From: Clostridium thermosuccinogenes
GTDB lineage: Bacteria; Bacillota; Clostridia; Acetivibrionales; DSM-5807
Reading direction: 5' to 3'
Assembly (NCBI RefSeq): GCF_002896855.1
Contig: NZ_CP021850.1
Location: forward strand, 1,079,665-1,143,664
DNA: 64,000 nucleotides
Part shown: in pieces, positions 21,650 through 30,101 of the stretch
Layout of the letters: every line of letters begins with the position of its first letter
Numbering within the stretch: position 1 is the first letter of the stretch
Position numbers and translations under genes: made by a program
The notes under the pieces: generated by a model
What the model was told of the DNA's origin: nothing
The model's database searches: none
The model's input: only the letters and a program-made list of their open reading frames with translations

Positions 21650-23646
21650 TGATAAATCAAAAGGAAATGGGTCAGGATTCGGAGGAAGAGGTTTTTCTTC
21701 CTGACTATATGAAGGATGTAGGTCCTGCCAATTATTATTATGGCACATTAAAATATGATAAACGAACAAACAAGTGGGTTATAAAGGGAGAGCCCTGTGT
21801 TTGCCAGATGGCAAAAAGGCTGTTTCCCGGCTGCGATACCAAAAGGCGAGGTACTGCAAGATTTACCGCAAATAAGAGAATCATAGGTGACCTTAACTGG
21901 CTTATGATGCGTTATCCACTGGAAATAAAGAACAGGGATAAGTGGGACAGGGACATAGAAGAAGCAAGGCAGTATGTTTTGAAAAGGGAATGGTCAAATA
22001 AATACCCATTAAAAGCAGAAGTTCCAAAACTCACCTTCAATGGCGAACTAATGGAATTCCAGAAGGAAGGCTTAGGTTTTCTCCTTAGGAACAACAGAGC
22101 TTTGTTGGCTGATGAAATGGGTCTGGGAAAGACCGTTCAGGCTTTGGCGTATCTGGCCTCTATCAACAGCTATCCCGTGCTGCTTGTTGTTCCTCCTCAT
22201 CTTGTCAGGTATTGGCAGAGGGAGATCGATCGTTTTTTAAGGCTGCCTCCGGTGGAGAAAAACGATGAAGGCGTCAGCCTTGCAGGTAACCCGGAGAATA
22301 ATTTCTGTGCGGGAGCTACTTGTCTTGAAGGCATGAAACTTGATGGTATGGAAAAGGAGTTTAATGCTTGGGGGAAAAATTCCTTTGATTCCGATATGAA
22401 AGAAAATCCTGAGGCTGACGTAGTAAAATCTGAGATCGACAGGATAAAATCTCCGGGGAAAGACGGTGGAAATGCTCCTAAGGTGCATGTAATAAAGGGA
22501 ATAAAACCATACAGGCTGCCGGAGGCTCATATTTACATAATACATTACCTCCTCCTGAGAGGATGGAAGAATGTGCTGCCGGAAGCAGGCTTTCAAACGG
22601 TTATTTTTGATGAAATCCAGGAACTGAGGCATGCAGGTACGGAAAAATACAGTTCAGCCAGTTTGATTGCCGATAACTGTAAAAATGTCATCGGACTTTC
22701 CGGAACTCCTATATATAATAGGGGCGGAGAGATATGGAATGTAATGAACATATTGGATTACCATTGTCTCGGGGATTGGGACAGCTTTACCAGGGAATGG
22801 TGTTACGGCTATGGCAATGGAGTGGTTATTAATCCGACACTGCTGGGTGAGCATCTGAGAAGGGAAGGCTTGCTTTTTAGGAGAACAAAGGATGCCGTGT
22901 TGGAAGAGCTTCCGCCCAAAAGGCGTCTTGTACAGGAAATAGATTCGGACGAGGGCATATATGAAAACCTGATACAGAGCGCTGTGGAAAAAGTTAAAAA
23001 GCTGGACATGCTGGAAGAAGGATTTGAAAAGGAGAGTCTTATTCTGCAGATTTCCCAGGAGGAACGCCAGGCAACAGGTGTTGCCAAAGCCCCCTATGTA
23101 TGTGCCTTTGTAAAGGCTTTGCTGGAGGCTGAAGAAAAAGTCCTTCTCTTCGCGCATCACCACAGTGTCATGGATATATACAGAAAGGAGTTAAAGCACT
23201 TTAAGCCGGTTTTTATAACAGGAAGGGAAAACGATAAGCAGAAGGATGCGGCTGTCAACGCATTTATGGAGGGACGCACCAATATTTGCTGTGTTTCTCT
23301 GAGAGCTGCGGCAGGATTAAACCTGCAGAGGGCCAGCTGCATAGTTTTCGGTGAACTGGACTGGTCGCCTGCCGTCCATAGTCAGGCGGAAGACAGAGCC
23401 CATCGTATCGGGCAACAGGATTCGGTTTTATGCTACTATCTCGTCAGCTCCAGAGGCGCAGACCAGGATATTCAGGAAGCATTGGGCCTTAAAGTGAGCC
23501 AGTTTATAGGCATCATGGGAGATGCTGCAGAATCTGAGGAGGATAGGCTCCTGGCCCAAAGTAAAGCGAAAGAACACATAGAAAAGGTTATAGAAAGGTT
23601 AAAGGAAAAAGCGGCATTGCTTCAAGATGAGAAACCGGCTTTGTGA
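21649..23646 (+). CDS. SNF2-family DNA helicase/translocase
   Basis: A 665-residue protein starting at the ATG that overlaps the nuclease stop codon. Swi2/Snf2 motifs in order: motif I LLADEMGLGKT (Lys161), motif II VIFDEIQE (Asp321-Glu322), motif III GLSGTPIYN, and motif VI QAEDRAHRIGQ (Arg586). Between motifs Ia and II, about residues 200-290, is an unusual acidic, low-complexity insertion. The protein should translocate on double-stranded DNA using ATP, without necessarily unwinding it. Its tight pairing with a small nuclease suggests a joint role in DNA repair or defence. It is followed by a terminator. Confidence 0.9.
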   Translation: MINQKEMGQDSEEEVFLPDYMKDVGPANYYYGTLKYDKRTNKWVIKGEPCVCQMAKRLFPGCDTKRRGTARFTANKRIIGDLNWLMMRYPLEIKNRDKWDRDIEEARQYVLKREWSNKYPLKAEVPKLTFNGELMEFQKEGLGFLLRNNRALLADEMGLGKTVQALAYLASINSYPVLLVVPPHLVRYWQREIDRFLRLPPVEKNDEGVSLAGNPENNFCAGATCLEGMKLDGMEKEFNAWGKNSFDSDMKENPEADVVKSEIDRIKSPGKDGGNAPKVHVIKGIKPYRLPEAHIYIIHYLLLRGWKNVLPEAGFQTVIFDEIQELRHAGTEKYSSASLIADNCKNVIGLSGTPIYNRGGEIWNVMNILDYHCLGDWDSFTREWCYGYGNGVVINPTLLGEHLRREGLLFRRTKDAVLEELPPKRRLVQEIDSDEGIYENLIQSAVEKVKKLDMLEEGFEKESLILQISQEERQATGVAKAPYVCAFVKALLEAEEKVLLFAHHHSVMDIYRKELKHFKPVFITGRENDKQKDAAVNAFMEGRTNICCVSLRAAAGLNLQRASCIVFGELDWSPAVHSQAEDRAHRIGQQDSVLCYYLVSSRGADQDIQEALGLKVSQFIGIMGDAAESEEDRLLAQSKAKEHIEKVIERLKEKAALLQDEKPAL

Positions 23647-23718
23647 CTGCCTGGAGAGTAACTGCTGCTTATAGAATGTAAGTCAAAAGCTGTTGTAAGC
23701 ATAAGGAAGATAAACTAA

Positions 23719-23750
23719 AAAGCTGCACCGTAGTTAAAACGGGCAGCTTT
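23719..23750 (+). terminator. Terminator after the SNF2 gene
   Basis: An 8-bp stem AAAGCTGC/GCAGCTTT with a 16-nt loop. It ends in TTTAT, so the tail is short. It could serve both this operon and the convergent SGNH gene. Confidence 0.6.
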
Positions 23751-23897
23751 ATATATACATGCCTGTATCATGTCTGGTTAAAGAGTTCCTGATCCACTTT
23801 TATGTTCATATTTTAATTTTATAAACAGGTCTCCCGGTTTATACAGGTTTTTGATTTCTGCAACTTAGTCATACCGAGGTGGTGTAGTGGACATGTA

Positions 23898-24644
23898 TCA
23901 TTCAAAGCTTAAAACGGCGCCATCCTTCAGCATGAATCCATAGTTGGATTTTATGTAGTCAAAAATCTTTGATGCTATCAATTTATGGCCTTCTTCATTG
24001 GGATGAATGCCATCAATGCATAAAAGGCGCGTGAAATCAGCAGTCTGCAAGAAAGCACCCCGGATGTCTATCCATTTGGTTTTTGTTTCTTCAGCAATGT
24101 TTACAATGACCGAGTTGTACATCTCGTGCCACCAATAAATTTTGTTCACGCTTCCCAGCCATTCCAGGATGCTATTGGCTATTGCCGCGCTGTTTTTGCT
24201 TATCCATTTGAAGTACCTGTCGGCATCCAATGGAGGAAGTGTCATAAGTACAGGAATTATGCCTTTGCTCTTTAAAGCACTTACCTCATTATAGAGCATC
24301 TGCCTGAACAATTTTACATCAGTTTTAGGACTGTGGGCTGCTTTTGGGTTTCTGGCTATATCTTCCCAGTCAAAATCACAGTCGTTGCCTCCATATTCAA
24401 TCAGGACGATATCGGGATTATTTTTTGCTATTTCGCTTTGCAGCTTGCTTATCCCTTTTATAATGGTGCTTCCAAACTTGGCTGCATTGCATACTATACC
24501 TTTAATCTTATCCTGTATCAATGATACATAATTATTGCTGGTAATAGTGTACTTTCCGGTATCTTCATTATATATAACACCTTTTGATATGGAATCTCCA
24601 GAAACGACAATTTTGTAAATGTCCTTTGGAATTATCTCCTTCAT
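23898..24644 (-). CDS. SGNH/GDSL-family hydrolase
   Basis: A 248-residue protein with all SGNH blocks: VVSGDSISKG (nucleophile Ser in GDS, near residue 16), Gly in KFGST, IEYGGNDCDF (block III Asn) and DGIHPNEEGH (block V Asp and His). There is no signal peptide. Such enzymes remove acyl groups from lipids, sugars or polysaccharides; the substrate is unknown, though a carbohydrate esterase role would suit this organism. It is monocistronic and convergent with the SNF2 gene. Confidence 0.88.
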   Translation of the reverse strand: MKEIIPKDIYKIVVSGDSISKGVIYNEDTGKYTITSNNYVSLIQDKIKGIVCNAAKFGSTIIKGISKLQSEIAKNNPDIVLIEYGGNDCDFDWEDIARNPKAAHSPKTDVKLFRQMLYNEVSALKSKGIIPVLMTLPPLDADRYFKWISKNSAAIANSILEWLGSVNKIYWWHEMYNSVIVNIAEETKTKWIDIRGAFLQTADFTRLLCIDGIHPNEEGHKLIASKIFDYIKSNYGFMLKDGAVLSFE

Positions 24645-24833
24645 TATACAACACCCGGCTTAACTACTTAATTTATACCTTATTTCTAGTATAATGAACT
24701 GATGGTTGAAAATCAACATATCCTATTATTCCCCATTATAAATTTTTATATACCATGCAATATTTTTTTAAAAATTTTATTTGATGTTTATTTTATTTAA
24801 AGTATGGATATTATGTGCTAATATATATACAGT

Positions 24834-24972
24834 ATCGATTAAGAGTTTTATTGCTCAGTAAGCGGCGGTTTGCTATCGCAGCGTGACATTCTTAGAGCAA
24901 AAGATTTGCCGGTTGCTTGATGTATAAAGCCCACCTATTGAGATGGAGGACATTGCTGGCTTCCTAATAGAT
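24834..24972 (+). ncRNA. Candidate structured RNA between SGNH and GNAT genes
   Basis: A GC-richer block inside an AT-rich gap. The ends can pair (AT-ATTA-AG near 24834-24843 with CT-TAAT-AT near 24960-24972). An inner arm pairs TTGCTC (24851) with GAGCAA (24895), and another pairs AGCC with GGCT around 24927-24961. A 6S-like or leader RNA are possibilities. It matches no riboswitch I know with confidence. Confidence 0.3.
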
Positions 24973-25038
24973 TTGAACCAGGGCAAGTAGTTGAAAAGTC
25001 AAGTTATATAATAAAAGATGGAACAGGAGGAATGTGCA

Positions 25039-26004
25039 TTGGAAATCCGATCGCTTAAACAGGAGGAACTGGAACAATGGTTTGACCACTGCGTGTATGT
25101 TTTTAATAATGGTGAGTTTTCTGCTTCCTACAGGCAATATTTCGCAAACCATTGGTATAACGATCCATGGAGGGACCTGGATGGAATATTGGTAGCAGTG
25201 GAAAATGAAAAAATTTTGAGCACGGTCAGAATATTTTTCCGCAAAATATATATCAATGGCGAGAAGGTAAGCATGGGAGGCATAGGTGAAGTCAGCACAA
25301 GGCCGGAAGCCCAGGGAAGGGGCTTATCGACCCGGCTCCTGCAAGCTGCGATTAAAAAGATGGAAGATAAGGGCATTCAGGTTTCAATGCTGGCAGCGAA
25401 TATACAGGACTATTACAGGAAATTTGGCTGGGAGACCCTCTGCATGCACAGCAAGATATCGGATTTGGTAGGCTCCGATGATTCCCGGTACGCTGTCAGG
25501 CCTGTAAATCCGGATATGGATATGGAAAGCATTCGCAGGATACACTCCCACTATGCAAAGAGCTATAATGGGATAATTATAAGAGATAATGACGAGTATT
25601 GGGAAAAGTGGTTTAAAACAGAGCAAAAAAGTGTTTTTGTTGCCCAGGATGCCCAGGGAACGGTAGTTTCCTATATATGCGCAGACGTAGGGGATGACAG
25701 GATCAGAATTAGGGAATTTGGGGCTCTGTCAGGCTTTGAAGATGCCTTTTCAAGTTTAGCTTCAAAAGCAGCACATATGCTGGAAAGAGCAAACTGCGAA
25801 ATTCATTATAAGGGAGTGAAAAACCCCGGGATGAGCATAAAAAGGGTTGCAGAGGAAAACTATCACATGATCAGGCTTATTACACCTTTTGAGATAAACG
25901 GAGAGCCAATAGAGACAACCCGGAAGCTTGTCAGCGTTATGGAAGGAAGCAGAGGTAAGGGTCAGGACTCGGAATTTGTTTTCTGGGATACGGATGGTTA
26001 CTGA
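25039..26004 (+). CDS. GNAT-family N-acetyltransferase (Eis-like)
   Basis: A 321-residue protein. I choose the TTG at 25039 because AGGAGG lies 8 nt before it; an upstream in-frame ATG at 25018 has no ribosome binding site. The acetyl-CoA-binding motif appears as EAQGRGLSTRLLQAAIKKM (about residues 95-115), followed by GIQVSMLAANIQDYYRKFGW, typical of GNAT enzymes. The length and the long C-terminal domain resemble Eis-type two-domain acetyltransferases. The acceptor is unknown. No operon partner is apparent; the Fur-family gene follows after about 100 bp. Confidence 0.85.
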   Translation: MEIRSLKQEELEQWFDHCVYVFNNGEFSASYRQYFANHWYNDPWRDLDGILVAVENEKILSTVRIFFRKIYINGEKVSMGGIGEVSTRPEAQGRGLSTRLLQAAIKKMEDKGIQVSMLAANIQDYYRKFGWETLCMHSKISDLVGSDDSRYAVRPVNPDMDMESIRRIHSHYAKSYNGIIIRDNDEYWEKWFKTEQKSVFVAQDAQGTVVSYICADVGDDRIRIREFGALSGFEDAFSSLASKAAHMLERANCEIHYKGVKNPGMSIKRVAEENYHMIRLITPFEINGEPIETTRKLVSVMEGSRGKGQDSEFVFWDTDGY

Positions 26005-26102
26005 TAACGGGTTGAAAAAAAGGCACGGTTAAAGTACAATTAAAAAGTACAATCAATTTAATTGCTGCATACGCTACATTATAGTATCAATAAAATTAAG
26101 GG

Positions 26103-26540
26103 ATGTATATGATGGTGCAGAAGCAGGGGAAGGAAAACGCTTTTACCCGGCGGGGATGCAAAAATACTAAATCCAGAAAGGCGATTATAAGCCTTCTGGA
26201 AAAAGCTGAGACACCTCTATCAGCGGAGGAAATATTTCTACAGTTGAAGGAAGCGGGAGTTTCCGCAAACCTTTCGACGGTATATAGAAATCTTGAGTTG
26301 ATGGAGAGCTTAGGGCTTGCCGGAAAAATGGTCATGAATGACGGAAAGGCCAGGTTTGAAATAACAGGCGAAGGTCATAAGCATCATCTCATTTGCACAA
26401 GCTGCCATAAGATGATAGCTATAGATTTTTGTCCGATGGAATCCCTTCAAAAGGATGTAATTGATAAAACCAATTTCGATATAACCGGTCATAAGCTTGA
26501 ACTTTATGGTGTCTGTCCTGAGTGCAGAAAGACTGAGTAA
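26103..26540 (+). CDS. zur: Fur-family metal regulator, probably Zur
   Basis: A 145-residue protein with the Fur winged helix (AEEIFLQLKEAGVSANLSTVYRNLELMESLG) and dimer-domain metal ligands (EGHKHHLICTSCHKM). The structural zinc site is formed by two CxxC pairs, CTSC and CPEC. The name Zur is inferred from the zinc-uptake operon just downstream and its 7-1-7 operator palindrome; the fold alone cannot separate Zur, Fur and PerR. A terminator follows, so it is transcribed separately from znuA. Confidence 0.8.
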   Translation: MYMMVQKQGKENAFTRRGCKNTKSRKAIISLLEKAETPLSAEEIFLQLKEAGVSANLSTVYRNLELMESLGLAGKMVMNDGKARFEITGEGHKHHLICTSCHKMIAIDFCPMESLQKDVIDKTNFDITGHKLELYGVCPECRKTE

Positions 26541-26586
26541 AAATATCCTTTAAAAGGTATTTAATATTTCACTTGCTTAAAAACTG

Positions 26587-26615
26587 AAGCAATATTGCAT
26601 TGCTTTGGTTTTTTT
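26587..26615 (+). terminator. Terminator after the Fur-family gene
   Basis: Perfect 7-bp stem AAGCAAT/ATTGCTT with a 5-nt loop, then GG and a run of seven T. Confidence 0.8.
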
Positions 26616-26680
26616 ATGCATGGAGAGATACCTCACATACCGATGCTGTACAATACTTCAAGCATAATTACATGTGCTTT

Positions 26681-26704
26681 AGAGGCTTTCTTAGAGGCTT
26701 TCTT
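26681..26704. repeat. 12-bp tandem duplication
   Basis: AGAGGCTTTCTT occurs twice head to tail in the gap between the Fur-family gene and znuA. Confidence 0.85.
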
Positions 26705-26824
26705 AAAATATTTCCATAGATATAAACATGAGCCATTTTATATCACCTCGTATGAGGCAGGCTTTCCAGCAATTGTTTTCACATTATGGCGCGACAAAAA
26801 GAACAAGCTTCTGAAAAATTTAAA

Positions 26825-26879
26825 TAAAGTCTGTGTAAAGCTTACATAAAGCCTAAATAAAGCTTATATAAAGCTTTCA
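26825..26879. repeat. Five phased 11-bp direct repeats upstream of the zinc operon
   Basis: TAAAG(C/T) recurs at 26825, 26836, 26847, 26858 and 26869, an exact 11-bp period. The units are TAAAGTCTGTG, TAAAGCTTACA, TAAAGCCTAAA, TAAAGCTTATA and TAAAGCTTTCA. The array ends 84 bp before the znu -35 box. One-helical-turn spacing puts every unit on the same DNA face, as in OmpR/PhoB-type regulator sites. Confidence 0.75.
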
Positions 26880-26963
26880 TGGATCAAATATCGGATTGGC
26901 GGCAGGATATTGCCGAAATCTTGCTGCTTTATCTGTCTTTAGTTTATTTGATTTCTACCTGTA

Positions 26964-26993
26964 TTGACTAAATCATGGCAGACTGTATATAAT
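26964..26993 (+). promoter_or_regulatory. Promoter of the znu operon
   Basis: TTGACT, 18-bp spacer, TATAAT, followed 8 bp later by the operator palindrome. Confidence 0.75.
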
Positions 26994-27001
26994 TGTATAT
27001 A

Positions 27002-27026
27002 GCAAATGCAAATCATTTGCATTTGC
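27002..27026. promoter_or_regulatory. Fur/Zur-type operator, perfect 25-bp palindrome
   Basis: GCAAATGCAAAT, a central C at 27014, then the exact reverse complement. The inner 15 bp read TGCAAATCATTTGCA, a 7-1-7 arrangement typical of Fur-family boxes. It covers the expected transcription start of znuA, so binding should repress. Confidence 0.8.
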
Positions 27027-27079
27027 ATGAATAAATTGCATCTCTATGGTTATATTAGGTAATGAAAGGAATGGAGAGA

Positions 27080-28006
27080 ATGAAAAGGAAGCTTAACATA
27101 TTTTTATGCGCTTTGCTGATGATATCAACAATATCCCTTGCGGCCTGCAGTAGTGGGACTTCCGGCAGCAAGGCTGAAGATGAATCCGGAAAGATATCGG
27201 TGTTTACCAGCATTTATCCCATGTATGATTTTGCAGGCAAAATAGGCGGAGATAAGATCGATTTATATAATATGGTGCCTGCAGGTACTGAGCCTCATGA
27301 CTGGGAGCCTTCGCCCAAAGACATGGCTAGGCTCGAAAAGGCGGATGTGTTTATATATAATGGTTCCGGTATGGAAGGATGGGTTGAAAAGGTACTGAAC
27401 TCCATAAACAAAGAGGACATGATTGTTGTAGAAGCCTCAGAAGGTGTGGATATCATTGAAAACAAGCCGGATGATGATGAGCATATTAGCGATCCCCATG
27501 TCTGGCTTGACCCCATGAGAGCGGGAAAGCAGATGGAAAACATCATGAATGCCCTGTCGAAGGCGGATCCGGACAATGCCAAGTTCTATGAAGAAAACTT
27601 CAGAAAATATTCGGTGGAGCTGGAAAAGCTGGATAAGGAGTACAGAGATACCTTGGAAAAATGCGAAAAGAAGGATATAATAGTAAGCCACCAGGCCTTT
27701 GGTTATCTGTGCGATGCCTATGGTCTAAATCAGATTGCCATAGGAGGTCTTGAGGCAGATACGGAACCCAGTGCCGGCAAAATAGCTGAAATATCTGACT
27801 TTGTTAAAGAAAAAAATATTAAGGTGATCTTTTTTGAGGAACTGGTAAGCCCCAAAATAGCGGGTGTGATAGCTGGTGAAACGGGAGCGGAAACAATGGT
27901 TTTAAATCCTCTGGAAGGGCTTGGCGATGAGGATATCAAGGCAGGCAGAGATTATTTCTCCGTAATGAGGGATAACCTAAAAGCCCTGGAAAAAGCTCTG
28001 AGATAA
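27080..28006 (+). CDS. znuA: Zinc ABC transporter, substrate-binding lipoprotein
   Basis: A 308-residue cluster A-I (ZnuA/AdcA) binding protein. The ATG at 27080 is chosen for AAAGGA 9 nt upstream; an ATG at 27062 is weaker. A lipoprotein signal ends LAAC (Cys23). Metal-ligand His residues are in EPHDWEPSP, DPHVWLDP and VSHQAFGYL. The long His-rich loop of many ZnuA proteins is reduced to a short acidic KPDDDEHIS. It captures zinc outside the membrane and passes it to ZnuB. Manganese is an alternative substrate but the Fur-type operator and paralogy favour zinc. Confidence 0.88.
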   Translation: MKRKLNIFLCALLMISTISLAACSSGTSGSKAEDESGKISVFTSIYPMYDFAGKIGGDKIDLYNMVPAGTEPHDWEPSPKDMARLEKADVFIYNGSGMEGWVEKVLNSINKEDMIVVEASEGVDIIENKPDDDEHISDPHVWLDPMRAGKQMENIMNALSKADPDNAKFYEENFRKYSVELEKLDKEYRDTLEKCEKKDIIVSHQAFGYLCDAYGLNQIAIGGLEADTEPSAGKIAEISDFVKEKNIKVIFFEELVSPKIAGVIAGETGAETMVLNPLEGLGDEDIKAGRDYFSVMRDNLKALEKALR

Positions 28007-28042
28007 GAAAAAGATACTGTTTGAGGAGGGCTTAAAAGTACA

Positions 28043-28828
28043 ATGGGCAAGGTAATAGAAGTGAATAATTTGAGTTTTGGTTATGATGGAAGACTGACAA
28101 TCAAGGATGTCAGTTTTTCCGTTGATAAAGGGGATTTCGTAGGGATAATAGGGCCTAACGGCTCCGGAAAGAGCACCCTGGTCAAGCTTTTGCTTGGCAT
28201 CCTGCGTCCTTCCGGAGGCCAGATCAGGATTCTGGGTGAAAATATCGAAAAATTCAACTGTTGGGATAAGATAGGTTATGTATCTCAAAAAGCAAATGCG
28301 TATAACACGGCTTTTCCTGCTACGGTAGAGGAGGTTGTAAGTGCCAATCTCTTTTCCCGTATCGGCCTTTTCAAGCCTATTGGAAGGAAGCACCGGGATG
28401 TGGTGTACAATGCGTTGAAGCTTGTCGGAATGCAGGATTATGGGAAAAGCCTGATCGGGAATCTTTCCGGAGGTCAGCAGCAGCGGGTGTTTATAGCGAG
28501 GGTTCTGGTGAGCGAGCCGGAGATAATGTTCCTGGATGAACCTACCGTCGGAATTGACGTAAAATCGGAAGAAGAGCTGTATTGCATGCTGGCAAGGCTT
28601 AACAATGAACTGGGGATTACGATTATGATGGTCACCCATGACATAAGCGCAGTAACCGTGCATGCAAATAAGCTTGCCTGCATGGCGGACAAGGGTCTGG
28701 TCATGCATGATCCCAAAGAAGAGGATGCAAAAAAGTATATCTCACAGCTTTACGGATATGAGGTTAACCTGCATATCCACCAGCATAACTGTGATAACGT
28801 GATGAAAGGTGATGAAGATAATGTTTGA
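28043..28828 (+). CDS. znuC: Zinc ABC transporter, ATP-binding protein
   Basis: A 261-residue ABC ATPase: Walker A GPNGSGKST (about residue 38), Q-loop YVSQ, signature LSGGQQQR, Walker B IMFLDEP and switch His in VTHD. The C-terminus is His-rich (LHIHQHNCDN), suggesting metal sensing or binding. GAGGAGGGC precedes the ATG. It overlaps znuB by 8 bp. Confidence 0.92.
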   Translation: MGKVIEVNNLSFGYDGRLTIKDVSFSVDKGDFVGIIGPNGSGKSTLVKLLLGILRPSGGQIRILGENIEKFNCWDKIGYVSQKANAYNTAFPATVEEVVSANLFSRIGLFKPIGRKHRDVVYNALKLVGMQDYGKSLIGNLSGGQQQRVFIARVLVSEPEIMFLDEPTVGIDVKSEEELYCMLARLNNELGITIMMVTHDISAVTVHANKLACMADKGLVMHDPKEEDAKKYISQLYGYEVNLHIHQHNCDNVMKGDEDNV

Positions 28829-29660
28829 GGTATTTCAATATGCTTTTATGCAAAGGGCGTTTATCACGGGAACTCTAATCGCTCTGATAACACCGGCTAT
28901 AGGTGTAATTGTCGTACTGAGGGGATTTTCCATGATAGGGGATTCCTTGTCCCATAGTTCCCTTGCGGGAGTGGCCGCAGGACTTGTGGCAGGCGTCAAT
29001 CCCGTTGCCGGGGCGGTGTTTTTTTCTGTTTTTGCCGCTCTTGGAATAGAAAAAGTAAGAAAGTCGTTTCCGCAGTATTCTGAAATAGCGATAGCTGTTA
29101 TAATGTCTGCAGGGATTGGCTTGGCCGGAGTTTTTTCCGGTTTTGTTAGGAACAGTGCCAATTTTAGCAGCTTCCTGTTCGGCAGTATCGTGGCTATAAG
29201 CGATTTCGAGCTTATGCTGGTGGTGGTTCTCAGCGTGATAGTTTTGCTGTTTTTGCTGCTTTTATACAAGGAGCTGTTTTACATAACCTTTGATGAGCAA
29301 TCAGCCAGACTTGCCGGGATACCGGTGAGAGTGATAAACTTTATTTTTACGATAATGATAGCTGTTTCCATTTCAGTTTCATCAAGAACAGTGGGCACTC
29401 TGGTGGTGTCATCCATGATGGTGCTGCCTGTGGCATCGGCCTTGCAGGTTGCCAAAAGCTATAAGCAGACATGCATATATTCCATGTTATTTGGTCTGAT
29501 CTCCACTCTTTCCGGAATTTACATATCCTATTATGCGGAAACGGCGCCAGGAGGTACAATAGTACTGGTAAGCGTATTGATTCTTATATTTGTGCTGGTC
29601 TATAACAACACGGTGCGAAAGCTGCTGCTTAAAAATTCAGCGAGAGCCAGTGCGGAGTAA
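28821..29660 (+). CDS. znuB: Zinc ABC transporter, membrane permease
   Basis: A 279-residue ABC-3 family permease with about eight membrane helices. The ATG at 28821 is preferred (AAAGGTG 9 nt upstream, inside znuC); 28812 is possible. Family motifs include GDSLSHSSLAGVAAG near residue 40 and the cytoplasmic loop DEQSARLAGIPV. It forms the zinc channel with ZnuC. No terminator is obvious immediately downstream. Confidence 0.92.
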   Translation: MFEVFQYAFMQRAFITGTLIALITPAIGVIVVLRGFSMIGDSLSHSSLAGVAAGLVAGVNPVAGAVFFSVFAALGIEKVRKSFPQYSEIAIAVIMSAGIGLAGVFSGFVRNSANFSSFLFGSIVAISDFELMLVVVLSVIVLLFLLLLYKELFYITFDEQSARLAGIPVRVINFIFTIMIAVSISVSSRTVGTLVVSSMMVLPVASALQVAKSYKQTCIYSMLFGLISTLSGIYISYYAETAPGGTIVLVSVLILIFVLVYNNTVRKLLLKNSARASAE

Positions 29661-30101
29661 AGTCTTTAGTTAGTTCATTTTTTACATTGCTACGAAAGGC
29701 AGTTAGATATATAATATAATGAAGAAATTTTTTGCCTATGCAATTAACAAATTGAAACATCTAATATGTTGTGTTATTTATGGGGGAAAGAGGAGCTGCT
29801 CTTCGAAGCCGGACTTGGAAGCATCCTGGTGCATATCTGGGTACATATCCTGTGGGTGCATATGAACGATGGAGGAACAGCTTCCTGGCGGAATTTCGAA
29901 GCATACGGCCGAATTCTGCTTTATAGGCAATATAATGTGGGGTTTATCCTTCCGAATCAAAAATCCCTATTTCATTAGATGCTTCAAGCAAAATCTTTAG
30001 TTTAAGCGGTGTGGAGCAAATCTTTACACGGCTGCTTTTGCTGTTATAAGCTTTATATTACTGTTGTTATAAGTTTCATACTACTTTTAAAGGAGACTGG
30101 A
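29661..30101. other. Intergenic region, no gene recognised
   Basis: About 440 bp. A 70-codon open frame at 29766 has no ribosome binding site and low plausibility. A partly conserved ~21-bp direct repeat, GTTATAAG(C/T)TT(T/C)ATA, occurs at about 30043-30090 just before the transporter start. Nothing else is identified. Confidence 0.4.

Noticed and set aside
26595-26849. 84-codon frame between the Fur-family gene and znuA
   Set aside because: It begins inside the terminator stem and ends in the phased repeats; no ribosome binding site.
29766-29978. 70-codon frame between znuB and the AEC transporter
   Set aside because: No ribosome binding site, unlikely composition, and short internal word repeats explain the open frame.
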